The notes under the pieces are model-generated. The model was not told the DNA's origin, searched no databases, and was given only the letters and a program-made list of their open reading frames with translations. A DNA stretch of 64,000 nt from the NCBI RefSeq assembly GCF_026008495.1, contig NZ_BQUN01000188.1, forward strand, positions 249,676 to 313,675, in the 5' to 3' direction. This DNA is from Streptomyces sp. A012304. Its GTDB lineage: Bacteria > Actinomycetota > Actinomycetes > Streptomycetales > Streptomycetaceae. A program made the translations under genes and the position numbers. Of the stretch, positions 36,662 through 45,682 are shown piece by piece (position 1 is the stretch's first letter; the number at the start of each line of letters is the position of its first letter).

Positions 36662-37074
36662 TGGCCCACCAGCGCGGCTCGATACTCGCCCAGCCCCTCC
36701 AGCGGCCCTCCGCCGCCCGGATCGCCGCCTGCCTCGGGCTCTTCGTGCTCGGCGCGGCCACCGGTCTCGCCGGAGCCCTCGTCCAGCCCGGCTGGTTCCC
36801 CGGCGGACTGCTCCTCGCGCTCGCCGGCGCCGCCGGCCTCTTCCTCGGCGGGGCACGTGCCCTCGGCAGCCGGGCCGGGGCCGCCGCGCCCGCCGCCGGC
36901 TGGATGGTCACCGTCATCCTGCTCACCACGAGCCGCCCCGAGGGCGACTTCCTGTTCGGCGCGGGAAGCGGCTCCTATCTCTTCCTCCTCGGTGGTATGG
37001 CCCTGGCTGTGATCTGCGCCACCCTTGCGCCCGGGCGGCAACCGGTCGACGACGACGTCCGACTTGGCAAGTGA
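36661..37074 (+). CDS. DUF6113-like four-helix membrane protein
   Basis: A 137-residue membrane protein with helices near residues 20-40, 47-66, 74-93 and 105-125. ATG at 36661 has aaggag 7 bases upstream, within the end of mshB. It is translationally coupled to mshB, and the same neighbour is common in Streptomyces; I assign DUF6113 from memory of that context. No catalytic motifs. A role with mycothiol is only inferred from position. Confidence 0.82.
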   Translation: MAHQRGSILAQPLQRPSAARIAACLGLFVLGAATGLAGALVQPGWFPGGLLLALAGAAGLFLGGARALGSRAGAAAPAAGWMVTVILLTTSRPEGDFLFGAGSGSYLFLLGGMALAVICATLAPGRQPVDDDVRLGK

Positions 37075-37228
37075 CGTACCACTTCTCCCTGACGTGGCCG
37101 TGCGAGTCCGGTGCGGGTTTCCCCGGCGGTCGTGGGATACGGGCCAGAAGTGGCCAGTATGGTGGTGCGCGCCGCCGAGCTGCCCGTGAGGTCGTGGCGG
37201 GCGGCGGAGCCAACCTGGAGAACCTGCC

Positions 37229-39631
37229 TTGAGTCGTGAAACTGACAGTCCGTCCTCCGGGCCCAACGGGCGCGGCGGAGCCGCATACCCCTCGGGCACC
37301 CCGCCCTACGGCACCCCGATGGTGTCCGACGGCGGTGCGGACGCGGGCCGTTCGGCCGCGCAGCCGGAAGAACGCAAGACCGAGACCACGCTGACCACCC
37401 GGATCCGGATCAACATCCCCGGGTCCAGGCCCATTCCGCCGGTCGTCGTGCGCAAGCCCGTCGCGGACGCGGAGACCACGGGTGACGACACCGGCGCCGA
37501 CGCGCAGACGACGGGCTCCGCCCCGGCGGGCACCGCGACCACGTCCGCGCCCGCCCGTGGCGTGAGTTCCGCGCCGGCCACCGCCCCCGCCGCCGAGGCG
37601 CCCGCCGAACTGGGGCCCGGGGGCGAGGAGAAGACCAGCGACTGGTTCGCGCCCCGCAAGTCCTCACCGGGCAAGGGCGGTCAGGGCGGCGGCTCCACCA
37701 ACGGGGCCGGTACGACGGCCGGTTCGGCGACCGGCTCGACGGCCGCCGCGGGGTCCCCCGCGGGCGGCTCCCCGCGTCCTGCCGGATCCGGTGCGGCCGG
37801 CGGCCGGCCGACGGGCGGACGGCCCGGCGGTGTGGTCGGCTCCATGAGCGTGCCCGGCGGCCCCCGCTCCGGCGGGACCAACGGCGCCGGGCTGCCCGGC
37901 GGCGCCACCGGCGGTCCCGTGGCTCCGGGACACGGCGGCGGCACCGGCTCCTTCGACGTCACCGAGGCGCTGGCCGCGGGCCCGCTGGGCGGTGGCACGA
38001 CGCGTCCGGCGCAGGCCGGCGGAACCACCGAACCCCGCCGCGACGACCTGCCGTACTTCACCGAGAACGGCCACCAGGGCGCCGGCCCGAACGGCACCGG
38101 TCAGCACGCCGGCGGTCAGGGCCTGAACGGCTTCGCCGGGACGAACGGCGCCGGACAGCCCGGTGTCCCCGGCCCCGGCGGACCCCACGACTTCACCGGC
38201 CCGGACCTCCCCGGCGGCCCGCAGGGCCCCGCCGGCCCGACCGGCGGCCCGGTCACCGGCGACGGCCCGATGGTGCCGCCGGCCAACGGCGGCGCGCCCG
38301 GAGCGGCCACGGCGGCCGGCGGCGCGGTGAGCGCGCCGTACGCGCCCGCCGGCCCCGGCGGTCCCGGTGTCCAGGGCGGTCCCGGCGGGCCCGGCACCGG
38401 CCGGCTGCCCGGCGGCGGTCTCAGCGACGACACCGCGATCCTCACCCCGCAGAAGCCGGCCCCCGAGCCCGGCGCGGGCGGCGGCTACGGCCGTCACGAC
38501 AACGTCTCCGGACAGACCGTCACCAGTGGCATTCCGGTGGTGCCCCCGCCCGGCCAGCACACCGGCTCCGGCGGGCCGTTCGCGCCGGGCACGGCCACCG
38601 ACGCGCCGTCGGCGCCCACCCCGCCGAAGCGGTCCGAACCGGCCCCGCAGAACAACGCCTCCGCCGCCGGTTCGAAGAAGAAAAAGAAGAAGGGCCGCAG
38701 CAAACTGGTCCTGCTCGGCGGCCTGGTCGTCGTCGGCGCGGCCGGCGCCTACGGGGCCGGGCTGCTGATGAACCACTCCGACGTGCCCAAGGGCACCACC
38801 GTCTTCGGCGTGGACATCGGCGGCGGCACCCGCGACGACGCCGTCAAGAAGCTCGACGAGGCCTTCGACGACCGGGTGAACCAGGCGCTGAAGCTGTCCG
38901 TCGACGGCAAGACCCTCACCCTCAAGCCGGACCAGGCCGGCCTCCAGTTCGACATGCAGGCCACGGTCGACGCCGCCGCCAAGAGCGACTACAACCCGGT
39001 CTCCGTGATCGGCTCGCTGTTCGGCGAGCACCGCGAGGTCGAGCCGGTCCTCCCGGTCGACGAGGAGAAGCTGCGGGCCGCCCTGGAGACCGCCGCGGGC
39101 GGCTCCGGCACGGCCACCGACGGCACGATCAAGTTCGAGCCCGGCAAGGCCATCGCCGTCTACGGCAAGCCGGGCAAGGGCATCGACGTGGCGAAGGCCG
39201 AGACGGACGTCGTGGCGGCGTACCGCACGCTGGTGGAGACCGGCTCGGTCTCCCCGCTGAAGGTCCCCACGACCACCAAGCAGCCGACGGTGTCCAACGC
39301 CGAGGTCGACCGGATGATGAAGGAGTTCGCCGAGCCGGCGATGTCCGCCAGGGTCACGGTCGAGACCGACCCGGCACACTCCGTGCCGCTGAGCCCGCAG
39401 AACTCCCTGTGGAGGTTCCTCGGCGTCAAGGCCGTCGACGGCAAGCTCGTGGAGACCTACGACGAGGCCGCCCTGAAGGAGCTGTACGGCGGCGCCTTCG
39501 ACGACGTCCTGATCACGCGGGGCACCGGTCAGAAGACGCCGGTCACCGTCCAGGACGTGATCAGCGCCCTGCGTCCGGCGCTGAAGAGCAGGACCGACCG
39601 CGTCGGAATCATCGAGACGGACCCCAGCTGA
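37229..39631 (+). CDS. VanW/PG-binding-type membrane-anchored wall protein with long low-complexity head
   Basis: An 800-residue protein. Residues 1-480 are a Gly/Pro/Ala/Thr-rich cytoplasmic head of low complexity. A poly-Lys patch (KKKKKKGRSK, about 480-490) precedes one membrane helix (about 492-512), so the C-terminal about 285 residues are outside. That part contains repeated YoaR/PG_binding_4-like units (GTTVFGVDIGGGTRDDAVKKL, LTLKPDQAGLQFD, VAKAETDVVAAYRTLVETG), seen beside VanW-type domains. TTG at 37229 is used: ggagaa lies 7 bases upstream. Probably binds or remodels peptidoglycan; no catalytic residue is evident. Confidence 0.85.
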   Translation: MSRETDSPSSGPNGRGGAAYPSGTPPYGTPMVSDGGADAGRSAAQPEERKTETTLTTRIRINIPGSRPIPPVVVRKPVADAETTGDDTGADAQTTGSAPAGTATTSAPARGVSSAPATAPAAEAPAELGPGGEEKTSDWFAPRKSSPGKGGQGGGSTNGAGTTAGSATGSTAAAGSPAGGSPRPAGSGAAGGRPTGGRPGGVVGSMSVPGGPRSGGTNGAGLPGGATGGPVAPGHGGGTGSFDVTEALAAGPLGGGTTRPAQAGGTTEPRRDDLPYFTENGHQGAGPNGTGQHAGGQGLNGFAGTNGAGQPGVPGPGGPHDFTGPDLPGGPQGPAGPTGGPVTGDGPMVPPANGGAPGAATAAGGAVSAPYAPAGPGGPGVQGGPGGPGTGRLPGGGLSDDTAILTPQKPAPEPGAGGGYGRHDNVSGQTVTSGIPVVPPPGQHTGSGGPFAPGTATDAPSAPTPPKRSEPAPQNNASAAGSKKKKKKGRSKLVLLGGLVVVGAAGAYGAGLLMNHSDVPKGTTVFGVDIGGGTRDDAVKKLDEAFDDRVNQALKLSVDGKTLTLKPDQAGLQFDMQATVDAAAKSDYNPVSVIGSLFGEHREVEPVLPVDEEKLRAALETAAGGSGTATDGTIKFEPGKAIAVYGKPGKGIDVAKAETDVVAAYRTLVETGSVSPLKVPTTTKQPTVSNAEVDRMMKEFAEPAMSARVTVETDPAHSVPLSPQNSLWRFLGVKAVDGKLVETYDEAALKELYGGAFDDVLITRGTGQKTPVTVQDVISALRPALKSRTDRVGIIETDPS

Positions 39632-39646
39632 TCCGCGGCGCACCCT

Positions 39647-39675
39647 GAGGAGGGCACCCACCGGGTGCCCTCCTC
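39647..39675 (+). terminator. terminator after the VanW-type gene
   Basis: gaggagggcaccc (39647-39659) pairs perfectly with gggtgccctcctc (39663-39675) over a three-base loop, 16 bases after the stop codon. Confidence 0.9.
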
Positions 39676-39803
39676 GCGTTCCCGGGCCCGCCGTCCTCCC
39701 GTTCCCGGCCTTGCTGTCCTCCCCGGACGACACCGCCCATGACATCTGTCATCCGGCACTCCGGACGGCCGACACTGCCGCCCGCCCCGCCCCCGGGACG
39801 ACG

Positions 39804-40724
39804 ATGGCCGTCATGACGACGACAACACCGGTGGTCGCCTTCGACCAGGTGAGCAAGGCATTCGGAGACGTACGGGCGGTGGACGGGCTCAGCCTGGCCC
39901 TGCACCCCGGGGAGACCGTGGCGCTGCTCGGGCCCAACGGGGCCGGCAAGTCGACCGCCCTCGACCTCCTCCTCGGCCTGAAGCACGCCGACAGCGGCAC
40001 GGTCCGCCTGTTCGGCACCAGCCCGCGCGAGGCGATCGTCGCCGGGCGGGTGGGGGCCATGCTGCAGAGCGGCGGTCTGATGGACGAGGTCACGGTCGCG
40101 GAGCTGGTCGCGCTCGCCTGCGGCCTGCACCCCCGGCCCTACCGGCCCGCCGACGTGCTGGCCCGCGCGGGCGTCACCCAGATCGCCGACCGCAAGGTCG
40201 ACCGGCTCTCCGGCGGCCAGGCCCAGCGGGTCCGCTTCGCGCTCGCCACCGCCGGCGACAGCGACCTGATCGTCCTGGACGAGCCCACCACCGGCATGGA
40301 CGTCACCACCCGCCGGGCGTTCTGGGCCACCATGCGCGAACAGGCCGGCCAGGGCCGCACGGTCCTCTTCGCCACCCACTACCTGGAGGAGGCCGACGCG
40401 ATCGCGGACCGCGTCCTGGTCCTGCACCGCGGCCGGCTGCTCGCCGACGGCACGGCCGCCGAGATCAAGGCACGGGCCGGGGCCCGCCGGATCTCCTTCG
40501 ACCTGGACGGCGCGATCGACGAGGCCGCCCTGCGCGCCCTGCCCTTCCTGACCGGCCTCACCGTCTCCGGCCCCACCGTCCGCATCCAGTCCGCCGACGC
40601 CGACGCCACCGTCCACGCCCTCTACGCCCTCGGCCTCTTCCCCCGCAACCTGGAGGTCTCCGGGCTCGGCCTGGAACAGGCCTTCGTCACCCTCACCGCC
40701 GACGAGGAGGCGCGCACGTCATGA
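39804..40724 (+). CDS. ABC-2 exporter ATP-binding protein (DrrA-like)
   Basis: A 306-residue ATPase: Walker A GPNGAGKST, signature LSGGQAQR, Walker B LIVLDEPTTGMD, H-loop FATHYLEEAD. The C-terminal DUF4162-like region (ADGTAAEIKARAGARRISFDL, LEQAFVTLT) is typical of drug/lipid exporters such as DrrA. ATG at 39804 has ggga 5 bases upstream; ATG at 39813 is an alternative. First gene of a four-gene overlapping operon with a permease and a two-component system. Confidence 0.9.
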   Translation: MAVMTTTTPVVAFDQVSKAFGDVRAVDGLSLALHPGETVALLGPNGAGKSTALDLLLGLKHADSGTVRLFGTSPREAIVAGRVGAMLQSGGLMDEVTVAELVALACGLHPRPYRPADVLARAGVTQIADRKVDRLSGGQAQRVRFALATAGDSDLIVLDEPTTGMDVTTRRAFWATMREQAGQGRTVLFATHYLEEADAIADRVLVLHRGRLLADGTAAEIKARAGARRISFDLDGAIDEAALRALPFLTGLTVSGPTVRIQSADADATVHALYALGLFPRNLEVSGLGLEQAFVTLTADEEARTS

Positions 40725-41461
40725 ACGGCCTGATCCGGCTCGAACTCACCCGCGCCCTGCGCAACCGCAAGTTCCTGTTCTTCTCGGTGATCTACCCGTC
40801 GGTGCTGTTCCTGCTGATCGCGGGCAGCGCCGACAGCACCACGAAGGTCGACGGCACCGACCTGACCCTGCCCACCTACATGATGGTCTCCATGGCCTCC
40901 TTCGGCGCCCTCACCGCCGTCCTGATGGGCAACAGCGAGCGCATCGCCAAGGAACGCGCGAGCGGCTGGGTGCGGCAGCTGCGGCTGACCCCGCTGCCGG
41001 GGCGCGGCTACGTCCTCGCCAAGACCGCGAGCGCCGCCGTCGTGAGCCTGCCGTCGATCGTCGTCGTCCTCGTGGTCGCCGCCGCCGTGAAGGACGTACG
41101 GCTGGAGGCCTGGCAGTGGCTCGCGCTCACCGCCGCGATCTGGGCCGGCAGCCTGGTCTTCGCGGCCCTGGGCGTCGCGATCGGCTACCTGGCGACCGGG
41201 GACGCGGTCCGCCCCATCACGATGATCACCTACTTCGGCCTGTCGATCCTGGGCGGCCTGTGGATGCCGACGACGACCTTCCCGACCTGGCTCCAGGACA
41301 TCGCGAAGTGGGTGCCCACGCACGCGTACGCCGCGCTCGGGCAGGCGATCGAGCAGAGCCACGCCCCGCGCGCCCAGGACATCGCCCTCCTCGCCGTCTT
41401 CTTCGCGCTGTTCACCGGTGCCGCGGCCTGGCTCTACCGGAAGGACACCCTGAAGGCGTGA
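40721..41461 (+). CDS. ABC-2 type permease
   Basis: A 246-residue six-helix ABC-2 permease. It starts LIRLELTRALRNRKFLFFSVIYPSVLFLLI, has the conserved central RERASGWVRQLRLTPLP-type sequence (here KERASGWVRQLRLT) and GLWMPTTTFPTWLQDIAKWVPTHAYA, the usual pre-C-terminal loop. ATG overlaps the ATPase stop (ATGA). Together they form an exporter, substrate unknown. Confidence 0.9.
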   Translation: MNGLIRLELTRALRNRKFLFFSVIYPSVLFLLIAGSADSTTKVDGTDLTLPTYMMVSMASFGALTAVLMGNSERIAKERASGWVRQLRLTPLPGRGYVLAKTASAAVVSLPSIVVVLVVAAAVKDVRLEAWQWLALTAAIWAGSLVFAALGVAIGYLATGDAVRPITMITYFGLSILGGLWMPTTTFPTWLQDIAKWVPTHAYAALGQAIEQSHAPRAQDIALLAVFFALFTGAAAWLYRKDTLKA

Positions 41462-42609
41462 GCGGCATCGGCATCGGGCAGCGCCCGCGCACCCGCGGAC
41501 AGCGACTGCTGAAGCTCCTGTGGACCGGCATCTGGCTGGCCTATCTGAGCGCCCCCGTGGGCGACCTGCTGCACGGCGGCCACAGCGACGGCGTGCGCGT
41601 CCTCGGCTGGATCGGCCTGGCCGCGTTCGTCGCCTGGTACTTCGCCCTGGTCTTCCGCACCGGACGGGCCGAGGCCACCGGGCCGGTGCTCGGCTCGCTG
41701 GCCGTCCTGGCCACCCAGTCCACGGTCCTCGCCCTCACCCTCGGCCGGGAGTGGCTGGTGCTGTTCGTGTACGTGAGCGTCGCCTCCGGCGCGGCCCTGC
41801 CGCTGCGCCTCGCCCGCTGGACCATCCCGGCGGTGTCCGCGCTGCTCACGGCCGTCGCCCTGGCCGTCCCCGGCGGCGAGGCGTTCCTCGCCGGACTGCT
41901 GCTGCCCGCCCTCCTCGGCGGCTTCTCCCTGACCGGCGTGCGCGAACTGATCCGTACGACCGTCCAGCTGCGCGAGGCCCGCGCCACCGTCGCCCAGCTC
42001 GCCGCCAACCAGGAGCGGCTGCGCCTCGCCCGTGACCTGCACGACCTGCTCGGCCACTCCCTCTCCCTGATCACCCTGAAGAGCGAGCTCGCCGGCCGGA
42101 TGCTCCCCGACCACCCCGACCGGGCGGCCCAGCAGATCGCCGACATCGAACAGGTCAGCCGCCAGGCCCTGGCCGACGTCCGGGAGGCCGTCACCGGCTA
42201 CCGCCGCCCCCGCCTGCCCGCCGAACTCGCCGGCGCCCGCGTCGCGCTGACCGCGGCCGGCATCACCGCCGAGATCCCCGCCGACCTGGACCTGGAGGGC
42301 GTCCCCGAGGACAGCGAGACCGCCCTCGCCTGGGCCCTGCGCGAGGCGATCACCAACGTCGTACGGCACAGCGGCGCCCGCCGCTGCACGGTGGAGCTGC
42401 TGCGCCGCCAGACCCTCGACGGTCCCGCCCTGGAGCTCTCCGTCGAGGACAACGGCTCCGGCGGCCCGGACAACGGCCCCGGCAACGGCCTCACGGGCCT
42501 GGCCGAACGCCTGCAGAAGGCGGGCGGCGCCCTCGAAGCGGGCCGCACCCCCGCCGGTTTCCTGCTCACCGCCCGCGTCCCGGCCACCGACGTAGGATCC
42601 GGCGCATGA
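41458..42609 (+). CDS. sensor histidine kinase (NarL/DesK-type, HisKA_3)
   Basis: A 383-residue kinase with about five hydrophobic helices in residues 18-160, then the HisKA_3 dimerisation helix with the phospho-acceptor His195 in ARDLHDLLGHSLS. The ATPase domain has REAITNVVRHSGA (N-box) and DNGSGG...GNGLTGLAERL (G boxes). Integral membrane sensing without a periplasmic domain suits envelope or membrane-fluidity signals, as in DesK. GTGA overlap with the permease; ATGA overlap with the regulator. Confidence 0.93.
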   Translation: MSGIGIGQRPRTRGQRLLKLLWTGIWLAYLSAPVGDLLHGGHSDGVRVLGWIGLAAFVAWYFALVFRTGRAEATGPVLGSLAVLATQSTVLALTLGREWLVLFVYVSVASGAALPLRLARWTIPAVSALLTAVALAVPGGEAFLAGLLLPALLGGFSLTGVRELIRTTVQLREARATVAQLAANQERLRLARDLHDLLGHSLSLITLKSELAGRMLPDHPDRAAQQIADIEQVSRQALADVREAVTGYRRPRLPAELAGARVALTAAGITAEIPADLDLEGVPEDSETALAWALREAITNVVRHSGARRCTVELLRRQTLDGPALELSVEDNGSGGPDNGPGNGLTGLAERLQKAGGALEAGRTPAGFLLTARVPATDVGSGA

Positions 42610-43220
42610 CCCGCACGATCAAGGTGCTGCTGGCCGAGGACCAGTCGATGGTCCGCGAGGCACTCGCCGCGCTGCTCGGCCTGGAGGACGACATCGAGGT
42701 GGTCGCGCAGGTGGCACGCGGCGACGAGGTGCTGGCCGCGGCCCGCGCCCACGCCGTGGACGTCGCGCTCCTCGACATCGAGATGCCGGGCGCGACGGGC
42801 ATCGAGGCGGCGGCCCGGCTGCACGCCCACCTCCCCGAGGTGAAGCTGGTCGTCCTGACCACCTTCGGCCGCCCCGGCTACCTGCGCAGCGCCATGGAGG
42901 CCGGCGCCGACGCCTTCCTCGTCAAGGACGCCCCCGCCGCCCGGCTGGCCGAGGCGATCCGCACGGTCCTGACGGGCGAACGGGTCATCGACCCCACCCT
43001 CGCGGCGGCGGCCCTGGCGGAGGGCGCCAACCCGCTGACGGAACGCGAACGGGAGGTCCTGCGCGCGGCGGCCGACGGCTCGACCAACGCGGAGCTGGCC
43101 GCGGCCCTGCACCTGTCCCAGGGCACGGTCCGCAACTACCTGTCGACGGCCATCCAGAAACTGGCGGTCCGCAACCGGGCGGAGGCGGTACGGGTCGCGC
43201 GGGAGAAGGGCTGGCTGTGA
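42606..43220 (+). CDS. NarL/LuxR-type response regulator
   Basis: A 204-residue regulator: receiver with D12, phospho-acceptor D57 (VALLDIEMPG) and Lys in FLVKDAPA; LuxR HTH in LTEREREVLRAAADGSTNAELAAALHL (split over the usual helices) and GTVRNYLSTAIQKL. The pair with the kinase at 41458 most likely controls this operon's exporter, which is a frequent arrangement in Firmicutes and actinobacteria. Confidence 0.94.
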   Translation: MTRTIKVLLAEDQSMVREALAALLGLEDDIEVVAQVARGDEVLAAARAHAVDVALLDIEMPGATGIEAAARLHAHLPEVKLVVLTTFGRPGYLRSAMEAGADAFLVKDAPAARLAEAIRTVLTGERVIDPTLAAAALAEGANPLTEREREVLRAAADGSTNAELAAALHLSQGTVRNYLSTAIQKLAVRNRAEAVRVAREKGWL

Positions 43221-43227
43221 CCGGCCG

Positions 43228-44061
43228 TCAGTTCATCAGGGCCCGGGCGGCGAGCGCCTCCTCCCGCACCCGTTCGGCCAGGGCCGCGTCGACCACCTCC
43301 ACCAGCCCCGCGTACTCCTCCAGCTCGGCCGCACCGCCGACGAAGTCCCCCCGCTGCACCAGCAACTGCCCCCGCTCGTACCGCAGCCGAGCCGGATGGT
43401 GAGGCACCAGCAGCGACAGCTCCACCGCCCACAACGCCACGTCCGACCGCTCCGGCCGGGCCGTGGCCCACGCCCGGACGTTGTTCAGGATCCGCAGCAC
43501 CACGTCCGACGGCTCGGCCGGCACCAGCATCGACTCGTCGAGCGGGGCGCCTGTCGCCCCCGCCACCAGCAGCTCCGCGTCCCGCCCGGTCAGCACCCGG
43601 CCCCCGTCGAACGGATCGACGAGCACCTGCTCCCGCCGTGGGCCGAACCCCACCACGAAGTGTCCCGGCAGGGCCACGCCGTGCACCGGCGCGCCCGCCC
43701 TGCGCGCGACCTCGATCCACACCACGGACAGCAGGATCGGCAGCCCGCGCCGCCGCCGCAGCACCTCGTGCAGCAGCGACGACTCCAGTCGCTCGTAGTC
43801 CGCCGCCGAGCCACGGAACCCGTACCGCTCACCGAGCAGGTCCCGCAGCGCCACCGCCCAGGCCCGCGGCGCGCCGGGCCGGAACGGCACCTGGCCCGCC
43901 AGCTGGTCCAGCTCGACCTGCGCGGCGTCCATGCCGGCCTCGTCCAGCGTCCGGTCCGCGACCGCCGCCACCAGCAGGCACAGCACCGAGAGGTCGGGCC
44001 GCTCGGCCCGCGCCTCCTCGGCGAACCGCCGCCGCAGCTCGGCGGGCTCGATCCCGCTCAC
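43228..44061 (-). CDS. transglutaminase-like (SirB1 family) protein
   Basis: A 277-residue protein matching the SirB1 N-terminal transglutaminase-like domain: YERLESSLLHEVLRRRRGLPILLSVVWIEVARRAG, then GVALPGHFVVGF and ILVDPFDGG. The family's active Cys is often absent in such members, and none is placed convincingly here. The C-terminal third has TPR-like repeats (ERSDVALWAVELSLLVPHHPARLRYERGQLLVQRGD). Biochemical role unknown. GTG start overlaps the GNAT stop by four bases, so the two are co-translated. Confidence 0.85.
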   Translation of the reverse strand: MSGIEPAELRRRFAEEARAERPDLSVLCLLVAAVADRTLDEAGMDAAQVELDQLAGQVPFRPGAPRAWAVALRDLLGERYGFRGSAADYERLESSLLHEVLRRRRGLPILLSVVWIEVARRAGAPVHGVALPGHFVVGFGPRREQVLVDPFDGGRVLTGRDAELLVAGATGAPLDESMLVPAEPSDVVLRILNNVRAWATARPERSDVALWAVELSLLVPHHPARLRYERGQLLVQRGDFVGGAAELEEYAGLVEVVDAALAERVREEALAARALMN

Positions 44062-45086
44062 GGCGCACCCGCCTCCGGCTCCCGGTAGTGGTGGTACGCG
44101 TGGTGCGCGGCGAACCCCAGCCCGTCGTACAGCGCCCGCGCGCCCGCGTTCCCCTCCTCCACCTGCAACCACGCGGCCGAGGCGCCCTCCGCCAGGGCCC
44201 GCCGCGCCAGGGCGGACATCACGACCGTCGCCAGGCCCCGCCGCCGCAGCTCAGGAGCGACCTCCACGGCCGCGAACCCGGCCCATCGCCCGTCCACCAC
44301 GCACCGCCCGATGGCGGCGGGCACACCGCCCTCCCCGGGAACTGTCGCGAACCACACCGAGGGCCCTGCTCCACTGGAGCTGGGGGACCCGCATGCCAGC
44401 ACCTTCAGGGCCACCTCGCTCATCCCCTTGCGCTGATATCGCGCCAGCCACGCCTCGTCGGCCTCCCGGGCCAGCGTCACCCCCTCAGCCTCCGCCCGGT
44501 CGGCGACCGGCGCCAGCGCTCCGATCCACAGCTCGGCGGTCACCTCCCGCACCCACCCGCGCCGCTCCAGCTCCGCGCACAGCAGCTCCTGGGTGCCCTC
44601 GGCCCCGGTCGCGGTCTGCAGGTAGGCGGGCAGCCCGCGCTCGCCGTACCAGCGCCGTACGGCGTCCAGCGCGCCGTCGAGCGGGAGGCCGGGGTCGCCG
44701 AGCGGGAGGACGGAGTTGGCGCGGCGGGTGAACCCTGCGGCCGCCCGCAGCTCCCACTCGCCGAGCCGCTCGCTCTCCACCGGCCGCCAGGCGCGCGCGG
44801 AGACCCGGGCCAGCTCCGGGTAGGAGGCGGCCGGCCCCCGACGGCGGGCCGGAGCCGCCGGAACGATCTTCCCGGCGACCAGAGTGGCCTCCTGGATCGG
44901 GGTGCTCACCCCGTTCTTCTGTGTGATGACCAGCACACCGCCGTCCCATGATGTGAGAACACCCACCGTGTCGGTGAATTTCCCCTCCGTGACTCCGCCG
45001 CCGCTCAAGCGCCGCACAGAGACGCGTTTGCCCACGTCAGCAGCAGTGATGCGGACCTCGAGGCGTCCGGTGGCCGAGATTTCCAC
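44058..45086 (-). CDS. GNAT acetyltransferase with N-terminal Sm/SH3-like domain
   Basis: A 342-residue protein. Residues 1-70 form a small beta domain (RITAADVGKRVSVRRL, GVLTSWDGGVLVITQKNG). The C-terminal GNAT fold carries the acetyl-CoA loop VAPELRRRGLATVVMSAL and LQVEEGNAGARALYDGLGF, the family motif A/B. It acetylates an unknown amine, possibly a protein or metabolite. Start is uncertain: a strong caggagg precedes GTG 45098 by only one base, and GTG 45086 by 13; TTG 45122 is also in frame. Confidence 0.87.
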   Translation of the reverse strand: MEISATGRLEVRITAADVGKRVSVRRLSGGGVTEGKFTDTVGVLTSWDGGVLVITQKNGVSTPIQEATLVAGKIVPAAPARRRGPAASYPELARVSARAWRPVESERLGEWELRAAAGFTRRANSVLPLGDPGLPLDGALDAVRRWYGERGLPAYLQTATGAEGTQELLCAELERRGWVREVTAELWIGALAPVADRAEAEGVTLAREADEAWLARYQRKGMSEVALKVLACGSPSSSGAGPSVWFATVPGEGGVPAAIGRCVVDGRWAGFAAVEVAPELRRRGLATVVMSALARRALAEGASAAWLQVEEGNAGARALYDGLGFAAHHAYHHYREPEAGAP

Positions 45087-45227
45087 GGGTCGGTTCACCC
45101 CTCCTGTTCGGTTCGTGCCCAAGAACGGAGATACTAGGGGCGGGCATCGACGACGCCGCGCTCCCGCGCGCCAGGCGGCGGAGCCTGTGGGAGGCCCGCC
45201 AGCGCCCTATCGAGGAGGAACGACAGC

Positions 45228-45548
45228 GTGACCTACGTCATCGCGCAGCCTTGTGTCGACGTCAAAGACAAGGCGTGCATCGAGGAGTGCCCGGTCGACT
45301 GCATCTACGAGGGCTCCCGGTCCTTGTACATCCACCCGGACGAATGCGTCGACTGTGGTGCCTGCGAGCCGGTCTGCCCGGTCGAGGCGATCTTCTACGA
45401 GGACGACGTCCCGGAGGAGTGGAAGGACTACTACAAGGCGAACGTCGAGTTCTTCGACGAGCTCGGCTCGCCCGGCGGTGCCAGCAAGCTGGGGCTGATC
45501 GAGCGCGACCACCCCTTCGTCGCCGCACTGCCGCCGCAGGCCGAGTAA
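45228..45548 (+). CDS. fdxA: 7Fe ferredoxin FdxA
   Basis: A 106-residue actinobacterial ferredoxin. Cys9, 17, 21, 25 and Cys40, 43, 46, 50 fit the C-x7-C-x3-C-x3-C and C-x2-C-x2-C-x3-C pattern of a [3Fe-4S]/[4Fe-4S] protein. The start MTYVIAQPCVDVKDKAC and the acidic C-terminal extension (DDVPEEWKDYYKANVEFFD) are typical. It carries electrons in the cytoplasm, for example to P450s. GTG with aggagga about 12 bases upstream. Confidence 0.96.
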   Translation: MTYVIAQPCVDVKDKACIEECPVDCIYEGSRSLYIHPDECVDCGACEPVCPVEAIFYEDDVPEEWKDYYKANVEFFDELGSPGGASKLGLIERDHPFVAALPPQAE

Positions 45549-45575
45549 CCCGCACCAGCGGCCCGCACCCCGTGC

Positions 45576-45631
45576 CGCCTCGGTCCCGTACGGCCTGATC
45601 GTGTTGATCACGGCTGCACGGGACCGAGGCG
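45576..45631 (+). terminator. terminator after fdxA
   Basis: cgcctcggtcccgt (45576-45589) pairs with acgggaccgaggcg (45618-45631). The 28-base loop itself holds a smaller tgatc/gatca hairpin. It is followed by tttg. Confidence 0.8.
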
Positions 45632-45682
45632 TTTGCCGTGCGCGTGTCGTACGCGCCGCACCGACGAAAGTGAGCCAGACCC

